A stretch of 63,733 nucleotides of DNA from Acidobacteriota bacterium (GTDB taxonomy: Bacteria > Acidobacteriota > Terriglobia > Terriglobales > Acidobacteriaceae): assembly GCA_003225075.1 (NCBI GenBank), contig QIAP01000071.1, positions 1-63,733 on the forward strand. Direction: 5' to 3'. The position numbers and the translations under genes are program-made. The notes below the pieces were generated by a model. The model was not told the origin of the DNA. It did not search any database and worked only from the letters and a program-made list of their open reading frames with translations. Positions within the stretch are counted from its first letter, which is position 1. The number at the start of each line of letters is the position of its first letter. This document shows, piece after piece, positions 37,690 to 46,379 of the stretch.

Positions 37690-38046
37690 TCAGTTGGTTC
37701 CGTTGGTCCTCCCAAAAGGGCGCACCTCGACCGGCGTCCGACAGGCGACGGCAGCCTTGCGCCCCCACGCCAGTGCCTCGTCCAGGTCGGCGGCGTCCAG
37801 CACCCAAAAACCGCCTATGTGCTCCTTGGTCTCCAGGTACGGCCCGTCTGTGATGAGCACCTTGCCATTGGGCTGCGCCCGCAGCGACCTCGCGTTGCTG
37901 GCCGCGGAGAGGCCACCAACGAAAATCCTGACACCGGCAGCCACCATCTCGTCGTTGAGCACGTCGATATCGCGGGACATCGCTTCGGTCTCGACGGACG
38001 GGTCGTAGTCGTCGGGGTGGTGAATAGCAACCAAATACTGCGTCAT
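37690..38046 (-). CDS. Second YCII-related domain protein
   Basis: 118 residues with strong AAGGAG six bases before ATG. YCII/DGPF fold: 'QYLVAIHHPDDYDP' and 'LITDGPYLETKEHIGGFWVL'. It is diverged from the other YCII protein in the element (36.3 kb), so it is an older paralogue rather than a recent duplicate. Directly downstream of the sigma factor gene. Confidence 0.87.
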   Translation of the reverse strand: MTQYLVAIHHPDDYDPSVETEAMSRDIDVLNDEMVAAGVRIFVGGLSAASNARSLRAQPNGKVLITDGPYLETKEHIGGFWVLDAADLDEALAWGRKAAVACRTPVEVRPFGRTNGTN

Positions 38047-38227
38047 GATTTCTCCTTTTCCTGTAACGGTCTTCGAGCCGGGCCGGTTGCCCTGCCTTCA
38101 CCATATAGACGAACGGCCGGACCGGAATTCGACAAATCGTCCAAGAAATTTTGCTTCTTCCGCGCTTTAGAACTATGCTTTGCGCCTGGTCATCTCAATA
38201 TCCGCATCGGCTTTTGACGATTTTCTT

Positions 38228-39481
38228 TTATTTCAACTGCCGAATCCGCTCCTGCAGGAATTGCCGCTCTGGTTCCTGTTGGGTCAGCGCCAGAGCTTTC
38301 TCATAAGAGGACCGAGCCTCAGCTGTCCTGCCGAGCCTGCGGTACATATCTGCACGGGCGGAATGCGCCAGGTAATAATTTGCCAATTCGCCATGTTCCA
38401 ACACCGCGTCGATATGCGTCAGACCGACCTCTGGACCATCGCGCATTGCAATGGCCACGGCACGATTTAGCCGTACAACTGGCGAAGGCTGAATTCGTAC
38501 CAATCGGTTGTAAAGCGCAACAATCTGCCGCCAGTCGGTCATAGCGACCGATTCCGCCTCCGCATGAACGGCCGCAATCGCAGCCTGCAGTGTGTAGGAG
38601 CCGAAGCGGCGGGACTTCAGGGCTTTCTCCAGCAATGCCACTCCCTCCGCCATCTGCTCCCGGTTCCAGAGCGAGCGATCCTGGTTCTCCAGCAAAATCA
38701 GCTCTCCGGTCGGAGAGGTTCTCGCGGTGTGACGGGATTCGTGTAGCAACATCAGGGAAAGCAGCCCAATGACTTCCGGCTCTGGCTGGAGTTCGGCCAG
38801 CAACCGGCCCAGTCGAATCGCCTCGCCGGTTAGCTCGGCCCGCGTTACCTCCGTTCCCGCCGCAGCCGAATAACCCTCGTTAAAGACGAGATAGATGACC
38901 TGCAGCACCGCGCCCAGTCGCTCCGGCAATTCCTGCGGCGTCGGCACCTCGTACGGAATCCGTGTCTCCCGAATCTTTGCCTTGGCGCGCACAATGCGCT
39001 GCGCCAGCGTACGCGGAGTGATCAGGAAGGCCTTTGCTATCTCCTCGGTTGTCAGCCCGCACACCTCACGCAAGGTGAGCGCAACGTGCGCTTCCGGCGC
39101 TTGAGATGGATGACAGCAGGTAAAAATCAGGCGCAGCCGATCATCCTCGAGGCTGTCCTCTTCATTAGACCTTTCCGCCGAATTCCATTGCGCTTCGAGA
39201 TATCGCACGAGCTCGTCTTGAGACGCATCAAATCTTGCCCGTCGACGTAGAGTATCAATGGCTTTGAATCGGGCCGTCGAAATCAACCATGGCCGCGGGT
39301 TGCCGGGTACTCCACTCCTCGGCCACAGGCTCAGCGCAGCCGCAAAGGCTTCGTGCATCGCCTCCTCGGCAAGATCAAAATCACCGAGCAAGCGGATCAG
39401 AGTTGCCAGGATTCGTCCCGAATCCACGCGATAAAGGGAGTCGAGCAATTCGCGTATCTGCTCGGTGGAACGCTCGGACAT
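38228..39481 (-). CDS. ECF sigma factor with DUF6596/TPR-like C-terminal extension
   Basis: About 417 residues from the ATG at 39481 (MSERSTEQIRELLDSLYRVD), with AAGG eight bases upstream; the longer frame to 39664 lies in promoter sequence. Sigma region 2 (LIRLLGDFDLAEEAMHEAF), region 4 with HTH ('LTLREVCGLTTEEIAKAFLI'), then a roughly 230-residue all-helical extension with TPR-like repeats near the end (YYLAHSARADMYRRLGRTAE). This class has no anti-sigma factor; the extension is thought to control activity. It lies first in the passenger operon and probably drives it. Carriage on an IS-like unit is unusual. Confidence 0.88.
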   Translation of the reverse strand: MSERSTEQIRELLDSLYRVDSGRILATLIRLLGDFDLAEEAMHEAFAAALSLWPRSGVPGNPRPWLISTARFKAIDTLRRRARFDASQDELVRYLEAQWNSAERSNEEDSLEDDRLRLIFTCCHPSQAPEAHVALTLREVCGLTTEEIAKAFLITPRTLAQRIVRAKAKIRETRIPYEVPTPQELPERLGAVLQVIYLVFNEGYSAAAGTEVTRAELTGEAIRLGRLLAELQPEPEVIGLLSLMLLHESRHTARTSPTGELILLENQDRSLWNREQMAEGVALLEKALKSRRFGSYTLQAAIAAVHAEAESVAMTDWRQIVALYNRLVRIQPSPVVRLNRAVAIAMRDGPEVGLTHIDAVLEHGELANYYLAHSARADMYRRLGRTAEARSSYEKALALTQQEPERQFLQERIRQLK

Positions 39482-39722
39482 GACGACGACCTTAGCAAAC
39501 CAGCTACCCCGAATCAATTTGGCAAACGGCGGATCGATGCAAAGTGCCCAGGTCGTGACTCTGAAATCTGGACAACAGAACGCTTCCTCGGCTGACTCAA
39601 GATCGCCAAGGCACTCATTTGAGCTTCGTACAAGCTCAACACTACCGCGTTGCTCTCGAGTCACGAGCCATCCGGAAGTTGAACCACAAAAGCGAGACGG
39701 TCCGAATTAGGCTTCGGGGCTC
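39482..39722. promoter_or_regulatory. Promoter region of the sigma-factor operon inside the element
   Basis: About 240 bases between the sigma-factor start and the right inverted repeat. It should hold the operon's promoter, possibly recognised by the sigma factor itself. I could not pick a -35/-10 pair with confidence. Confidence 0.35.
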
Positions 39723-39744
39723 GAGGCATTTATGAGATGGGTTG
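39723..39744 (-). repeat. Right terminal inverted repeat
   Basis: Mirror of the left end with two mismatches; followed directly by TAACGTC, where TA is the duplicated target. Confidence 0.85.
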
Positions 39745-39746
39745 TA

Positions 39747-39928
39747 ACGTCGGCTTGGTGGTCTCGAATCCTAAACTGCGCACCCGCGTGATCAAAACTC
39801 CAGTGACGACGTCACAAGTAGCGCCGACTATCCTGCGAGCCTTGGGTCTCGAACCCCGCGACTTAAAGTCGGTGGGAGTCGAGAAAACCCCCGCACTGCC
39901 TGCCTTAGCCCTCGCAGACGACGAGTAA
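39747..39928 (+). pseudogene. Alkaline-phosphatase-superfamily phosphodiesterase, 3' part
   Basis: The stranded C-terminal end of the split phosphodiesterase. It reads NVGLVVSNPKLRTRVIKTPV, then 'TTSQVAPTILRALGLEPRDLKS', the typical close of this family. In the reconstructed gene it follows FGDT without a gap, giving about 538 residues in all from the GTG at 33946. It has no start codon or promoter of its own and is followed by a strong terminator. Confidence 0.88.
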
Positions 39929-39954
39929 TGCATCTCAATCGCGAGACTAAAGCA

Positions 39955-39984
39955 AAAAGGGGGAGCGCAACGCTCCCTCTTTTT
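39955..39984 (+). terminator. Rho-independent terminator
   Basis: AAAAAGGGGGAGCG-CAA-CGCTCCCTCTTTTT: 14 pairs with one G-T, T run on the plus strand and A run on the other, so it can act in both directions. It ends the (former) phosphodiesterase transcript. Confidence 0.9.
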
Positions 39985-40048
39985 ATTTGGTGATGCCGAA
40001 TTTCCACACGACCTCTATAATCTCCGGTCACCTTATTTGGGGGCTTCC

Positions 40049-41335
40049 ATGTTCTCGCGCCGCCGTTTCCTGCAAGCCGGAACTCTTGCTGCTGGTACTA
40101 GCCTGCTGCCACAACTCTCACCCGGCGCGGAGACAAACAGTCCGCCGCTCCCAGCTTCTATCGCAAGTCTGAAGTCAATGAGTGGCCAGGCCAAGCCGAT
40201 CACGCCGGAGGAGCGAAACCAACGAGAGGAAAAAGCCCGGCGGCTCATGCAAACGAATAATCTTGACGCCATTCTCTTGACCGAAGGCACTACCCTCAAC
40301 TACTTCACCGGCATACGCTGGTGGGGAGGCGAGCGTCTGTTTGCCATGGTGTTGCCGGTCAAAGGTGCGGCGTTTTATGTGTGTCCCGCATTTGAAGAGG
40401 GCCGAGCTCGGGAGCAGATCGCGAAAGCCCCGGATGGCGAGCGCGCCGATGTGCGTATCTGGCAGGAAGACGAGAGCCCTTACCAGCGCGTCGCGGGCGG
40501 GCTGAAAGATCGCGGACTTGTCGGCGGAAAGCTTGGCATTGAAGAAACGGTGCACTTCGTATTCACTGACGGCATCTCGCAAGCCGCGCCCCAAGTCAAA
40601 CTTTTAAGCGCCACACCGGTAACTGCCGGATGCCGCATGATTAAGAGTGATCATGAAATTGAATTGATGCGCTTGGCGGCCAAGGTCACGTTAGCCGCCT
40701 ATGAAGCAACCTGGCGATCGTTGAAGGAAGGAATGACCCAGCAAGAGATTCAGAATCTCATCGAGGCCGCACATACCAAGCTGGGATTTTCAGGCTCAGC
40801 CGACGTGCAGGTAGGAGAGTTCGCCGCTTTCCCGCATGGATCGGTCACGCCGCAGGTCATCCGCGAAGGGACGATCATACTCGCAGACGGTGGCTGCAAA
40901 GCGGAAGGCTACACCTCCGACATCAGCCGAACGTTTGTGCTCGGAAAGGCGACCGACAAGATGAAACAAGTCTTTGACATCGTACACCGGGCGCAAAACG
41001 CCGCGCTGGCAGCAGCTCGCCCAGGTTTGGAGTGTGCTGCGGTGGATGCAGCAGCGCGCAAGGTAATCACCGACGCCGGGTACGGTCCCGACTATAAATA
41101 TTTCACGCATCGCGTGGGTCACGGAATGGGTATGGACGGACACGAGTGGCCTTATCTGGTGCGCGGCAACCCGAGTAAAATTGCCGCCAACATGACATTC
41201 AGCGATGAGCCTGGGATTTATATCCGTGGGGAGTTTGGTGTGCGTCTTGAGGATGACATGCACATCACGGAAGATGGCGCGGAACTGTTTACGCCGCAGA
41301 GTCCGTCACTCGAAGATCCGTTCCGCCAGGCCTAG
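40049..41335 (+). CDS. Tat-exported M24 (Xaa-Pro type) metallopeptidase
   Basis: About 428 residues from the ATG at 40049 (GGGGG five bases upstream). Twin-arginine signal FSRRRFLQAGTLAAGTSLLP. N-terminal creatinase-like domain (residues 60-180), then the pita-bread catalytic domain with metal ligands in ILADGGCKAEGYTSDISRTF (two Asp), HRVGHGMGMDGHEWP (His), FSDEPGIYI (Glu) and 'FGVRLEDD' (Glu). It should remove X from X-Pro peptides, here in the periplasm, which is less usual than the cytoplasmic forms. Not part of the next operon, which is on the other strand. Confidence 0.9.
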   Translation: MFSRRRFLQAGTLAAGTSLLPQLSPGAETNSPPLPASIASLKSMSGQAKPITPEERNQREEKARRLMQTNNLDAILLTEGTTLNYFTGIRWWGGERLFAMVLPVKGAAFYVCPAFEEGRAREQIAKAPDGERADVRIWQEDESPYQRVAGGLKDRGLVGGKLGIEETVHFVFTDGISQAAPQVKLLSATPVTAGCRMIKSDHEIELMRLAAKVTLAAYEATWRSLKEGMTQQEIQNLIEAAHTKLGFSGSADVQVGEFAAFPHGSVTPQVIREGTIILADGGCKAEGYTSDISRTFVLGKATDKMKQVFDIVHRAQNAALAAARPGLECAAVDAAARKVITDAGYGPDYKYFTHRVGHGMGMDGHEWPYLVRGNPSKIAANMTFSDEPGIYIRGEFGVRLEDDMHITEDGAELFTPQSPSLEDPFRQA

Positions 41336-41364
41336 CAGAAAACTGCGGGTGGCAGATTCGTTGC

Positions 41365-42042
41365 TCAGGCTTCCGGAAGCACCGGGCAACCCGGAAAGTC
41401 TTTCATGTACTTATTCCCGATATATTGAAGATCTTTAATTCCAATCGCGCTAGTGAAGTAGCCATCCGCGGTCAAGTTCCGCAAGAATGAGAAGAATTCC
41501 ACACCCTGGCTGATGCTTGGATCGGCTTTTGCATTCTTTCGGTAAGCAATCAGATCAAGTATTTGTTTTTGCTGTTCCGGCGTGCACTCCAGATAATTCT
41601 TCCCATAACGATCGTTGCAAGTTGAATCCAGCCACATCAGGCCGCCGCCTAATTTCAACTGGTAGTCGCTGTTTTCGCTGGTCAGCAGGTCAATGAATTC
41701 GGGAGCGGCGGCTTCGATAGCGCCTCCCGAATGATTGTCTGGTGGAATGATGGCTTGGCAAAGCGCCTGGAGCGTTTTGTATTGCTGCGGCGAAAAGAAC
41801 TTCGGTGCATAGGCGCCTCCGGCAGATGCTTTCTCCGCCTGCACTAAATGATGAGCGTATTCGGCTGCTTGCGCGGGAATGACTCGGAGAACGGAGCCAG
41901 CCAACACTCCCATCGCGAGCGATTTCAGAATGTCGCGACGGCTGATCGATTCGCTTGAACCGGGCAGTGACGTGCTGTATGAGTTGTCAGTCATCCCGAG
42001 TTTTGAGTTCTCAAACTTCGGCATAAACAAATTAGACATTCC
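41365..42042 (-). CDS. Gluconate 2-dehydrogenase subunit 3-like protein (pair 1)
   Basis: About 225 residues from the ATG at 42042, which overlaps the stop of the upstream GMC gene (ATGTCTAA). Tat signal ESISRRDILKSLAMGVLAGS. The family domain shows 'FFSPQQYKTLQALCQAIIPP', 'YGKNYLECTPEQQKQILDL' and ends 'DFPGCPVLPE'. Such small subunits guide export and assembly of the flavin subunit, which is carried across by the Tat signal of this partner. Co-translated with the dehydrogenase at 42.0-43.7 kb. Confidence 0.9.
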   Translation of the reverse strand, partial: GMSNLFMPKFENSKLGMTDNSYSTSLPGSSESISRRDILKSLAMGVLAGSVLRVIPAQAAEYAHHLVQAEKASAGGAYAPKFFSPQQYKTLQALCQAIIPPDNHSGGAIEAAAPEFIDLLTSENSDYQLKLGGGLMWLDSTCNDRYGKNYLECTPEQQKQILDLIAYRKNAKADPSISQGVEFFSFLRNLTADGYFTSAIGIKDLQYIGNKYMKDFPGCPVLPEA

Positions 42043-43741
42043 CCTTCTTCGCCTGCTCGAGCAGATACTCCGACGCTCGCCAGGATAACGCCAGGATGGT
42101 AAGCGTTGGATTCTTGTCCGGATTGCTGACAAAGCAGGCCGCATCAGTTACAAACAGGTTCTTTACGTCGTGCGCCTGGCAATACTTGTTCAAGGCTGAT
42201 GTCTTTGGATTAGTTCCCATACGAGCGGTTCCGAGCTCGTGGATGATGACGCCGCCATCGGTGATTCCGTAAGGATGAGGACCGCTGCCGTCACCAGCCT
42301 TGCTCTGGAAAGTGCCTCCACCAGCTTCAACGATCGACCGGAAGGTCTCCTGCATATCCCGCGCCATCCGGATCTCGTTGTCGCTCCACCGCCAGTGAAA
42401 ACGAAGTACCGGGATCCCCCATCGGTCAACTACGTCGGGATCGATTTCACAATAACTGTTTTCATTGGGAATCATCTCGCCACGGCCTTCGAAGCCGATG
42501 TAGCTGCCATAGCTCGAACGGCACTTCTGTTTCAATGGCGCGCCGTATCCTTCGTACTCCTCGCACACACCATCAAAGTCGCCGGCGCCGGGCATGAAGC
42601 GGCCCCCATAGAACTCGATGTGATATCCGCGCAGGAATTCGTTCTTGCGGTCAAACTTCCACCACGGAATGTACATGTGCATCCCGCCCACACCGTCGTG
42701 ATTGTGCGGCGGAACTTTGGCTAGCTGGGGAAAGTACCCAGCGCCCGAACTCCCCACAGAGTCGGTCAGATAGCGCCCCACCACTCCCGACGAGTTCGCC
42801 AAGCCATCAGGAAAAAGTCTTGAGCGTGAGTTCAGCAACAGCCGTGCCGATTCGCAAGCGCTGGCTGCGACGACGAAGGCCCGGGCATTCACCCGTTTTT
42901 CAGTGCGTGTGGTTTTATCGATATAGGAAATCGCCTCTGCCTTTCCGTCCTTGCCCACCAGGATCTCGCGCGCCATCGCATCTGTGATCAAGGTCAGCCT
43001 GCCGGTATCCTGCGCCGGCGGAATCATTACCTGGCTGGAACTGAAGTTGGAGGCTGTTACACATCCGCGTCCGCACTGCGCACAATAATGGCAGGCCGCT
43101 CGGCCGTTGAGAGGTTTGGTGAGGATGGCCATGCGGGAAGGCACACAGAGAATACCGGCCTTGTCGCAGGCTTTCTTGACCAAAACTTCTGTACAACGCG
43201 GCGGGGGCGGCGGCATAAAAACGCCATCAGGCGCACTGGAAATATTCTCTTTGGTACCAAAAACTCCAATGTAGGATTCAGCTTTGCTGTAATACGGGGC
43301 GATTTCTTCGTAGGTAATAGGCCAGTCGTCGCCCATGCCATCGGTCGATCGCGACTTGAAATCCACCGGCGCGAAACGTAGTGCAATACGGCCCCAATGG
43401 TTGGTGCGGCCACCGACGATTCGGGAACGAAACCACCGAAAAGTTGAACCAGGAGCTGACACGTAGGGCTCGCCGTCGATATCCCACGCCCCATTCGGAG
43501 CCAGGAACTCACTATTGAGTTCACCGCGTAGCTTGCCGCCGACCCCGATACCGCGATGCTCGAGGTCGTAAGGCCAGAGATGTTCTTTGTAGTCTCGCGC
43601 CGGATCTAGAGGAGGCCCAGCCTCAAGCATCACGACACTCAGCCCGCCTTCGGTAAGTATCTTCGCAGCGGTGCCCCCGGCCGCACCGGACCCGATAATG
43701 CAAACGTCGTACGGTTTCGGTGAGCGAGTTATTTGGGCCAT
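42032..43741 (-). CDS. GMC-family FAD dehydrogenase (pair 1)
   Basis: 569 residues. FAD-binding 'VCIIGSGAAGGTAAKILTEG', substrate-binding GMC_oxred_N and C-terminal GMC_oxred_C regions with 'ELGTARMGTNPKTSALN' (catalytic His/Asn region before it). CHYCAQCGRGC carries four Cys in a CxxCxxCxxxC pattern, as in FAD-glucose and glucoside-3-dehydrogenases that hold an Fe-S cluster. It has no signal peptide of its own, so export should rely on the partner. Likely oxidises a sugar or glycoside in the periplasm and passes electrons to a cytochrome not in the window. Confidence 0.9.
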   Translation of the reverse strand: MAQITRSPKPYDVCIIGSGAAGGTAAKILTEGGLSVVMLEAGPPLDPARDYKEHLWPYDLEHRGIGVGGKLRGELNSEFLAPNGAWDIDGEPYVSAPGSTFRWFRSRIVGGRTNHWGRIALRFAPVDFKSRSTDGMGDDWPITYEEIAPYYSKAESYIGVFGTKENISSAPDGVFMPPPPPRCTEVLVKKACDKAGILCVPSRMAILTKPLNGRAACHYCAQCGRGCVTASNFSSSQVMIPPAQDTGRLTLITDAMAREILVGKDGKAEAISYIDKTTRTEKRVNARAFVVAASACESARLLLNSRSRLFPDGLANSSGVVGRYLTDSVGSSGAGYFPQLAKVPPHNHDGVGGMHMYIPWWKFDRKNEFLRGYHIEFYGGRFMPGAGDFDGVCEEYEGYGAPLKQKCRSSYGSYIGFEGRGEMIPNENSYCEIDPDVVDRWGIPVLRFHWRWSDNEIRMARDMQETFRSIVEAGGGTFQSKAGDGSGPHPYGITDGGVIIHELGTARMGTNPKTSALNKYCQAHDVKNLFVTDAACFVSNPDKNPTLTILALSWRASEYLLEQAKKGNV

Positions 43742-43822
43742 TTAGGTCTCCGCGCAAAAATGCAATTATAGACGCCGCTTTGCCATGCGCCCCAGGCTTG
43801 GTTTGAGATCGCGTTCGATTCT

Positions 43823-44692
43823 TTAGAACCGCAGCCGGTTGAGATAATCGAAACTGATCTTGATGCTCTCCAGGGGATTTTTAGGATTGTCATGTTCCAC
43901 GAAGTAATGCTTGATTCCCGCTTTGTCCGACTGTGCAAAGATTTTTTTCCAGTCGATGATGCCACTGCCCACTTCGGTCATTTCAGGCAACGAATCGCCG
44001 AAATTCTGGCCGCCTGATGCTGACGCCTCCGGGATTTTTGTCAAGTCTTTAACGTGAACCAGGGGAAAACGTCCGGGATAACGATTGAAGTATTTCAACG
44101 GATCCTGCCGCCCAACCGTGATCCAGCAAAGATCCATTTCCATTTTGACCAGCTTCGGGTCGCACTGCTCCAATAGGGTGTCGTAAGGCAACTTCCCGTT
44201 GACTGGATCGAACTCGAACCAGTGATTGTGATACGCAAATTGGATTCCTGCCTTTTTGCTGGCAGCACCTGCACGATTGAAAGTCTCCGCCGCTCGCTTC
44301 CATCCATCGGGCTGTTTGCGAATCTCTTCGGGAATCCATGGGCAGACGATGTATTTGTGGCCGACAATCTTGGCTGCGTCGAGCACTCCCGGCCACTTAT
44401 CCCCGAGAACCTTGTAGTCCACATGGGCCGAGGGCGCAACCAGCGAATGACGATCAAGAATCGTTTTCACTTCCTGCGGCGAGTGATCGAAATATCCGGC
44501 AAACTCGACCTCGCGGTAGCCGATTTCCGCGACCTTGGCCAATGTGCCTTCGAAGTCTTGTTTCATTTGGTTGCGCACGGTGTAAAGCTGCACGCCGATT
44601 TTTTCGATCTTGCGCTCTGCTGCCCAGCCCAAGCGTCGGCTCAGCAGCGTAGCAGCGCTTATAGTTCCCAGGAAATTTCGACGGTTCATCAT
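43823..44692 (-). CDS. Secreted sugar phosphate isomerase/epimerase-like TIM barrel (C)
   Basis: About 289 residues from the ATG at 44692, which overlaps the stop of the GMC gene (TGATG). Tat-like signal MNRRNFLGTISAATLL. TIM-barrel AP-endonuclease-2/xylose-isomerase fold: 'GVQLYTVRNQMKQDF', 'VEFAGYF', 'YHNHWFEFD' , 'MEMDLCWITVG', 'LVHVKDL' and 'YFVEHDN'. Conserved His/Glu/Asp metal ligands are visible. In such operons these enzymes are thought to process 3-keto sugars. It is translationally coupled to the second dehydrogenase pair. Confidence 0.88.
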   Translation of the reverse strand: MMNRRNFLGTISAATLLSRRLGWAAERKIEKIGVQLYTVRNQMKQDFEGTLAKVAEIGYREVEFAGYFDHSPQEVKTILDRHSLVAPSAHVDYKVLGDKWPGVLDAAKIVGHKYIVCPWIPEEIRKQPDGWKRAAETFNRAGAASKKAGIQFAYHNHWFEFDPVNGKLPYDTLLEQCDPKLVKMEMDLCWITVGRQDPLKYFNRYPGRFPLVHVKDLTKIPEASASGGQNFGDSLPEMTEVGSGIIDWKKIFAQSDKAGIKHYFVEHDNPKNPLESIKISFDYLNRLRF

Positions 44693-46377
44693 CAGATTTC
44701 TCCCCGCTTCATCAATCCCACCGAGTGATCGCAAGCTCGAGCGGTAAGCGCCATGTAAGTGAGTGAAGGATTGACACACGAAGAGGAAACCATGGCGGAG
44801 CCATCGGTAATAAACAGGTTCTTGGCATCGTGCAATTGGTTGAACGGATTAAGCACGGAAGTCTTGGGATCTTGTCCCATACGAGCGGTGCCCATCTCGT
44901 GGATTGTCAGCCCGGGTGCATTGTCTTCAATAAACGGTTCGATCTCGTGCGCCCCGGCTGCCGAAAGCATCTCCGCCGCGGTAATCGCCATATCTTGCAA
45001 AATCGCTTTTTCATTTTCACGGAAAGCGCAGTGTATCTTAAGCACATGGACGCCCCAGGCATCTACCTTTTCCTTGTCAAGTTCAACAAAGTTAGCGTGG
45101 TTGGGGAGGCACTCGCCGAAGCCGTAAAAGCTAAACATCCAGGGACCAGGCTGGCGCAGCACACGCTTGAACTCGGGACCGAACCCAGCCATAGTGATTC
45201 CCCGGCTCCAATCCTGTCTCCCTCCGCCGCCTTGGAAACCGTAGCCACGAACGAACCCGGGGTACTTCTGTTTCACGTTTCGAAAACGCGGAATATAAAT
45301 CCCGTTCGGCCGGTTGCCAAAGTCCACTCGATTCTCATTTCCCTCGATCCGGCCGGCGGCGCCCCCGCCCATGATGTGGTCCATGAGGTTGTGCCCCAGT
45401 TCACCGCTGGAATTACCCAGGCCGTTGGGAAACTCAGAAGTCGCAGAGTTGAGCAGGATGCGCGTTGATTCCAGCGTGGATGCGCAAAGAAACACTACGC
45501 GGCCATGGAACTCCAAAGCCTTGAGACTTTGACCATCAATGACCCGGACTCCACTCACTCTTCTGGCTTTGGAATCGAATATCAAGCTGTGTACCACGCT
45601 GTGCGGACGAACGGTGAGTTTACCGGTAGCGAGAGCAACTGGAAGGGTGGCATTCAGGCTGCTGAAATACGAGCGCGTGCTGCAGCCGCGGTGGCACGGT
45701 CCGCAGTAGTGACATGGTGCACGACCATTGTGGCGTTGGGTCAGCACTGCGGCGCGGCCGATCGTCATCAGCCGCTCCCCCGAGAAATGTTTTGCGATGG
45801 CGTCCTTCACCACCATCTCGGCACAATTCATCTCCATCGGCGGCAGAAATTTTCCATCCGGCAATTGCGGCAGTCCTTCGTTCTGGCCTGTGACGCCAAC
45901 GAAATCCTCGACATAGTCGTACCAGGGAGCAATGTCTTTGCAGCGGATGGGCCAGTCCGCCGCGATACCTTCGCGCACATTGGCCTCAAAATCCAGATCG
46001 CTTAAGCGATACGATTGCCGTCCCCACATGATTGATCGACCGCCGACCTGGCGCCCGCGAATCCACATGAATGGCTTGTCCGGATCGGTGATATAGGGGT
46101 TCTCGGTATCATTCACAAAGAATTTCGAGGCCCACTCGTCGCATGCGTAACACTCGCGCTGGATGGGTTGCTGCGCAGCCGTTCCCTTGCGGTCGCCCAG
46201 ACCACGAAAACGGACTTGCCAGGCCGGAACGTGTTCCACGAAGTCCGTATCCGGCTCGATCGGGCGTCCCGCCTCCAGAACCAGCGTATTGAGACCCTTC
46301 TCGGTGAGTTCCTTGGCGGCCCATCCGCCGGTGATCCCTGAACCTATGACGACCGCGTCGTATTTGACATCCGCCAT
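44692..46377 (-). CDS. GMC-family FAD dehydrogenase (pair 2)
   Basis: About 561 residues; start ATG at 46377 with AAGGAG nearby, chosen over the longer frame to 46416. FAD motif 'AVVIGSGITGGWAAKELTEK', four-Cys segment CHYCGPCHRGC, and 'HEMGTARMGQDPKTSVLN' near the end. Closely similar to pair 1 but with diverged substrate region; e.g. an extra 'ECYACDEWASKFFVNDTE' block. Together with its small subunit it is probably a periplasmic glucoside 3-dehydrogenase-like complex. Overlaps the next gene by one base. Confidence 0.9.
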   Translation of the reverse strand: MADVKYDAVVIGSGITGGWAAKELTEKGLNTLVLEAGRPIEPDTDFVEHVPAWQVRFRGLGDRKGTAAQQPIQRECYACDEWASKFFVNDTENPYITDPDKPFMWIRGRQVGGRSIMWGRQSYRLSDLDFEANVREGIAADWPIRCKDIAPWYDYVEDFVGVTGQNEGLPQLPDGKFLPPMEMNCAEMVVKDAIAKHFSGERLMTIGRAAVLTQRHNGRAPCHYCGPCHRGCSTRSYFSSLNATLPVALATGKLTVRPHSVVHSLIFDSKARRVSGVRVIDGQSLKALEFHGRVVFLCASTLESTRILLNSATSEFPNGLGNSSGELGHNLMDHIMGGGAAGRIEGNENRVDFGNRPNGIYIPRFRNVKQKYPGFVRGYGFQGGGGRQDWSRGITMAGFGPEFKRVLRQPGPWMFSFYGFGECLPNHANFVELDKEKVDAWGVHVLKIHCAFRENEKAILQDMAITAAEMLSAAGAHEIEPFIEDNAPGLTIHEMGTARMGQDPKTSVLNPFNQLHDAKNLFITDGSAMVSSSCVNPSLTYMALTARACDHSVGLMKRGEI

Positions 46378-46379
46378 CC

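Larger units (their letters stand above)
35381..39744. mobile_element. 4,364-bp IS5/IS427-type element carrying a sigma-factor passenger operon
   Basis: Ends: 22-bp inverted repeats (CTACCCATCCCATAAATGCC at the left; mirrored GGCATTTATGAGATGGGTTG at the right; 20 of 22 match), flanked by TA on each side (35379-35380 and 39745-39746). Contents from left: transposase, small ORF, YCII protein, RibD-like reductase, second YCII protein, ECF sigma factor, all on the minus strand. No third copy of the terminal repeat is seen beside the transposase, so transposase and passengers form one unit. Removal joins '...FGDT' to 'NVGLVVSNPKL' in frame. Confidence 0.85.

Noticed and set aside
39482-39664. N-terminal extension of the ECF sigma factor
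   Set aside because: It starts at a GTG without a binding site, has no sigma homology and lies in what should be promoter sequence inside the element.
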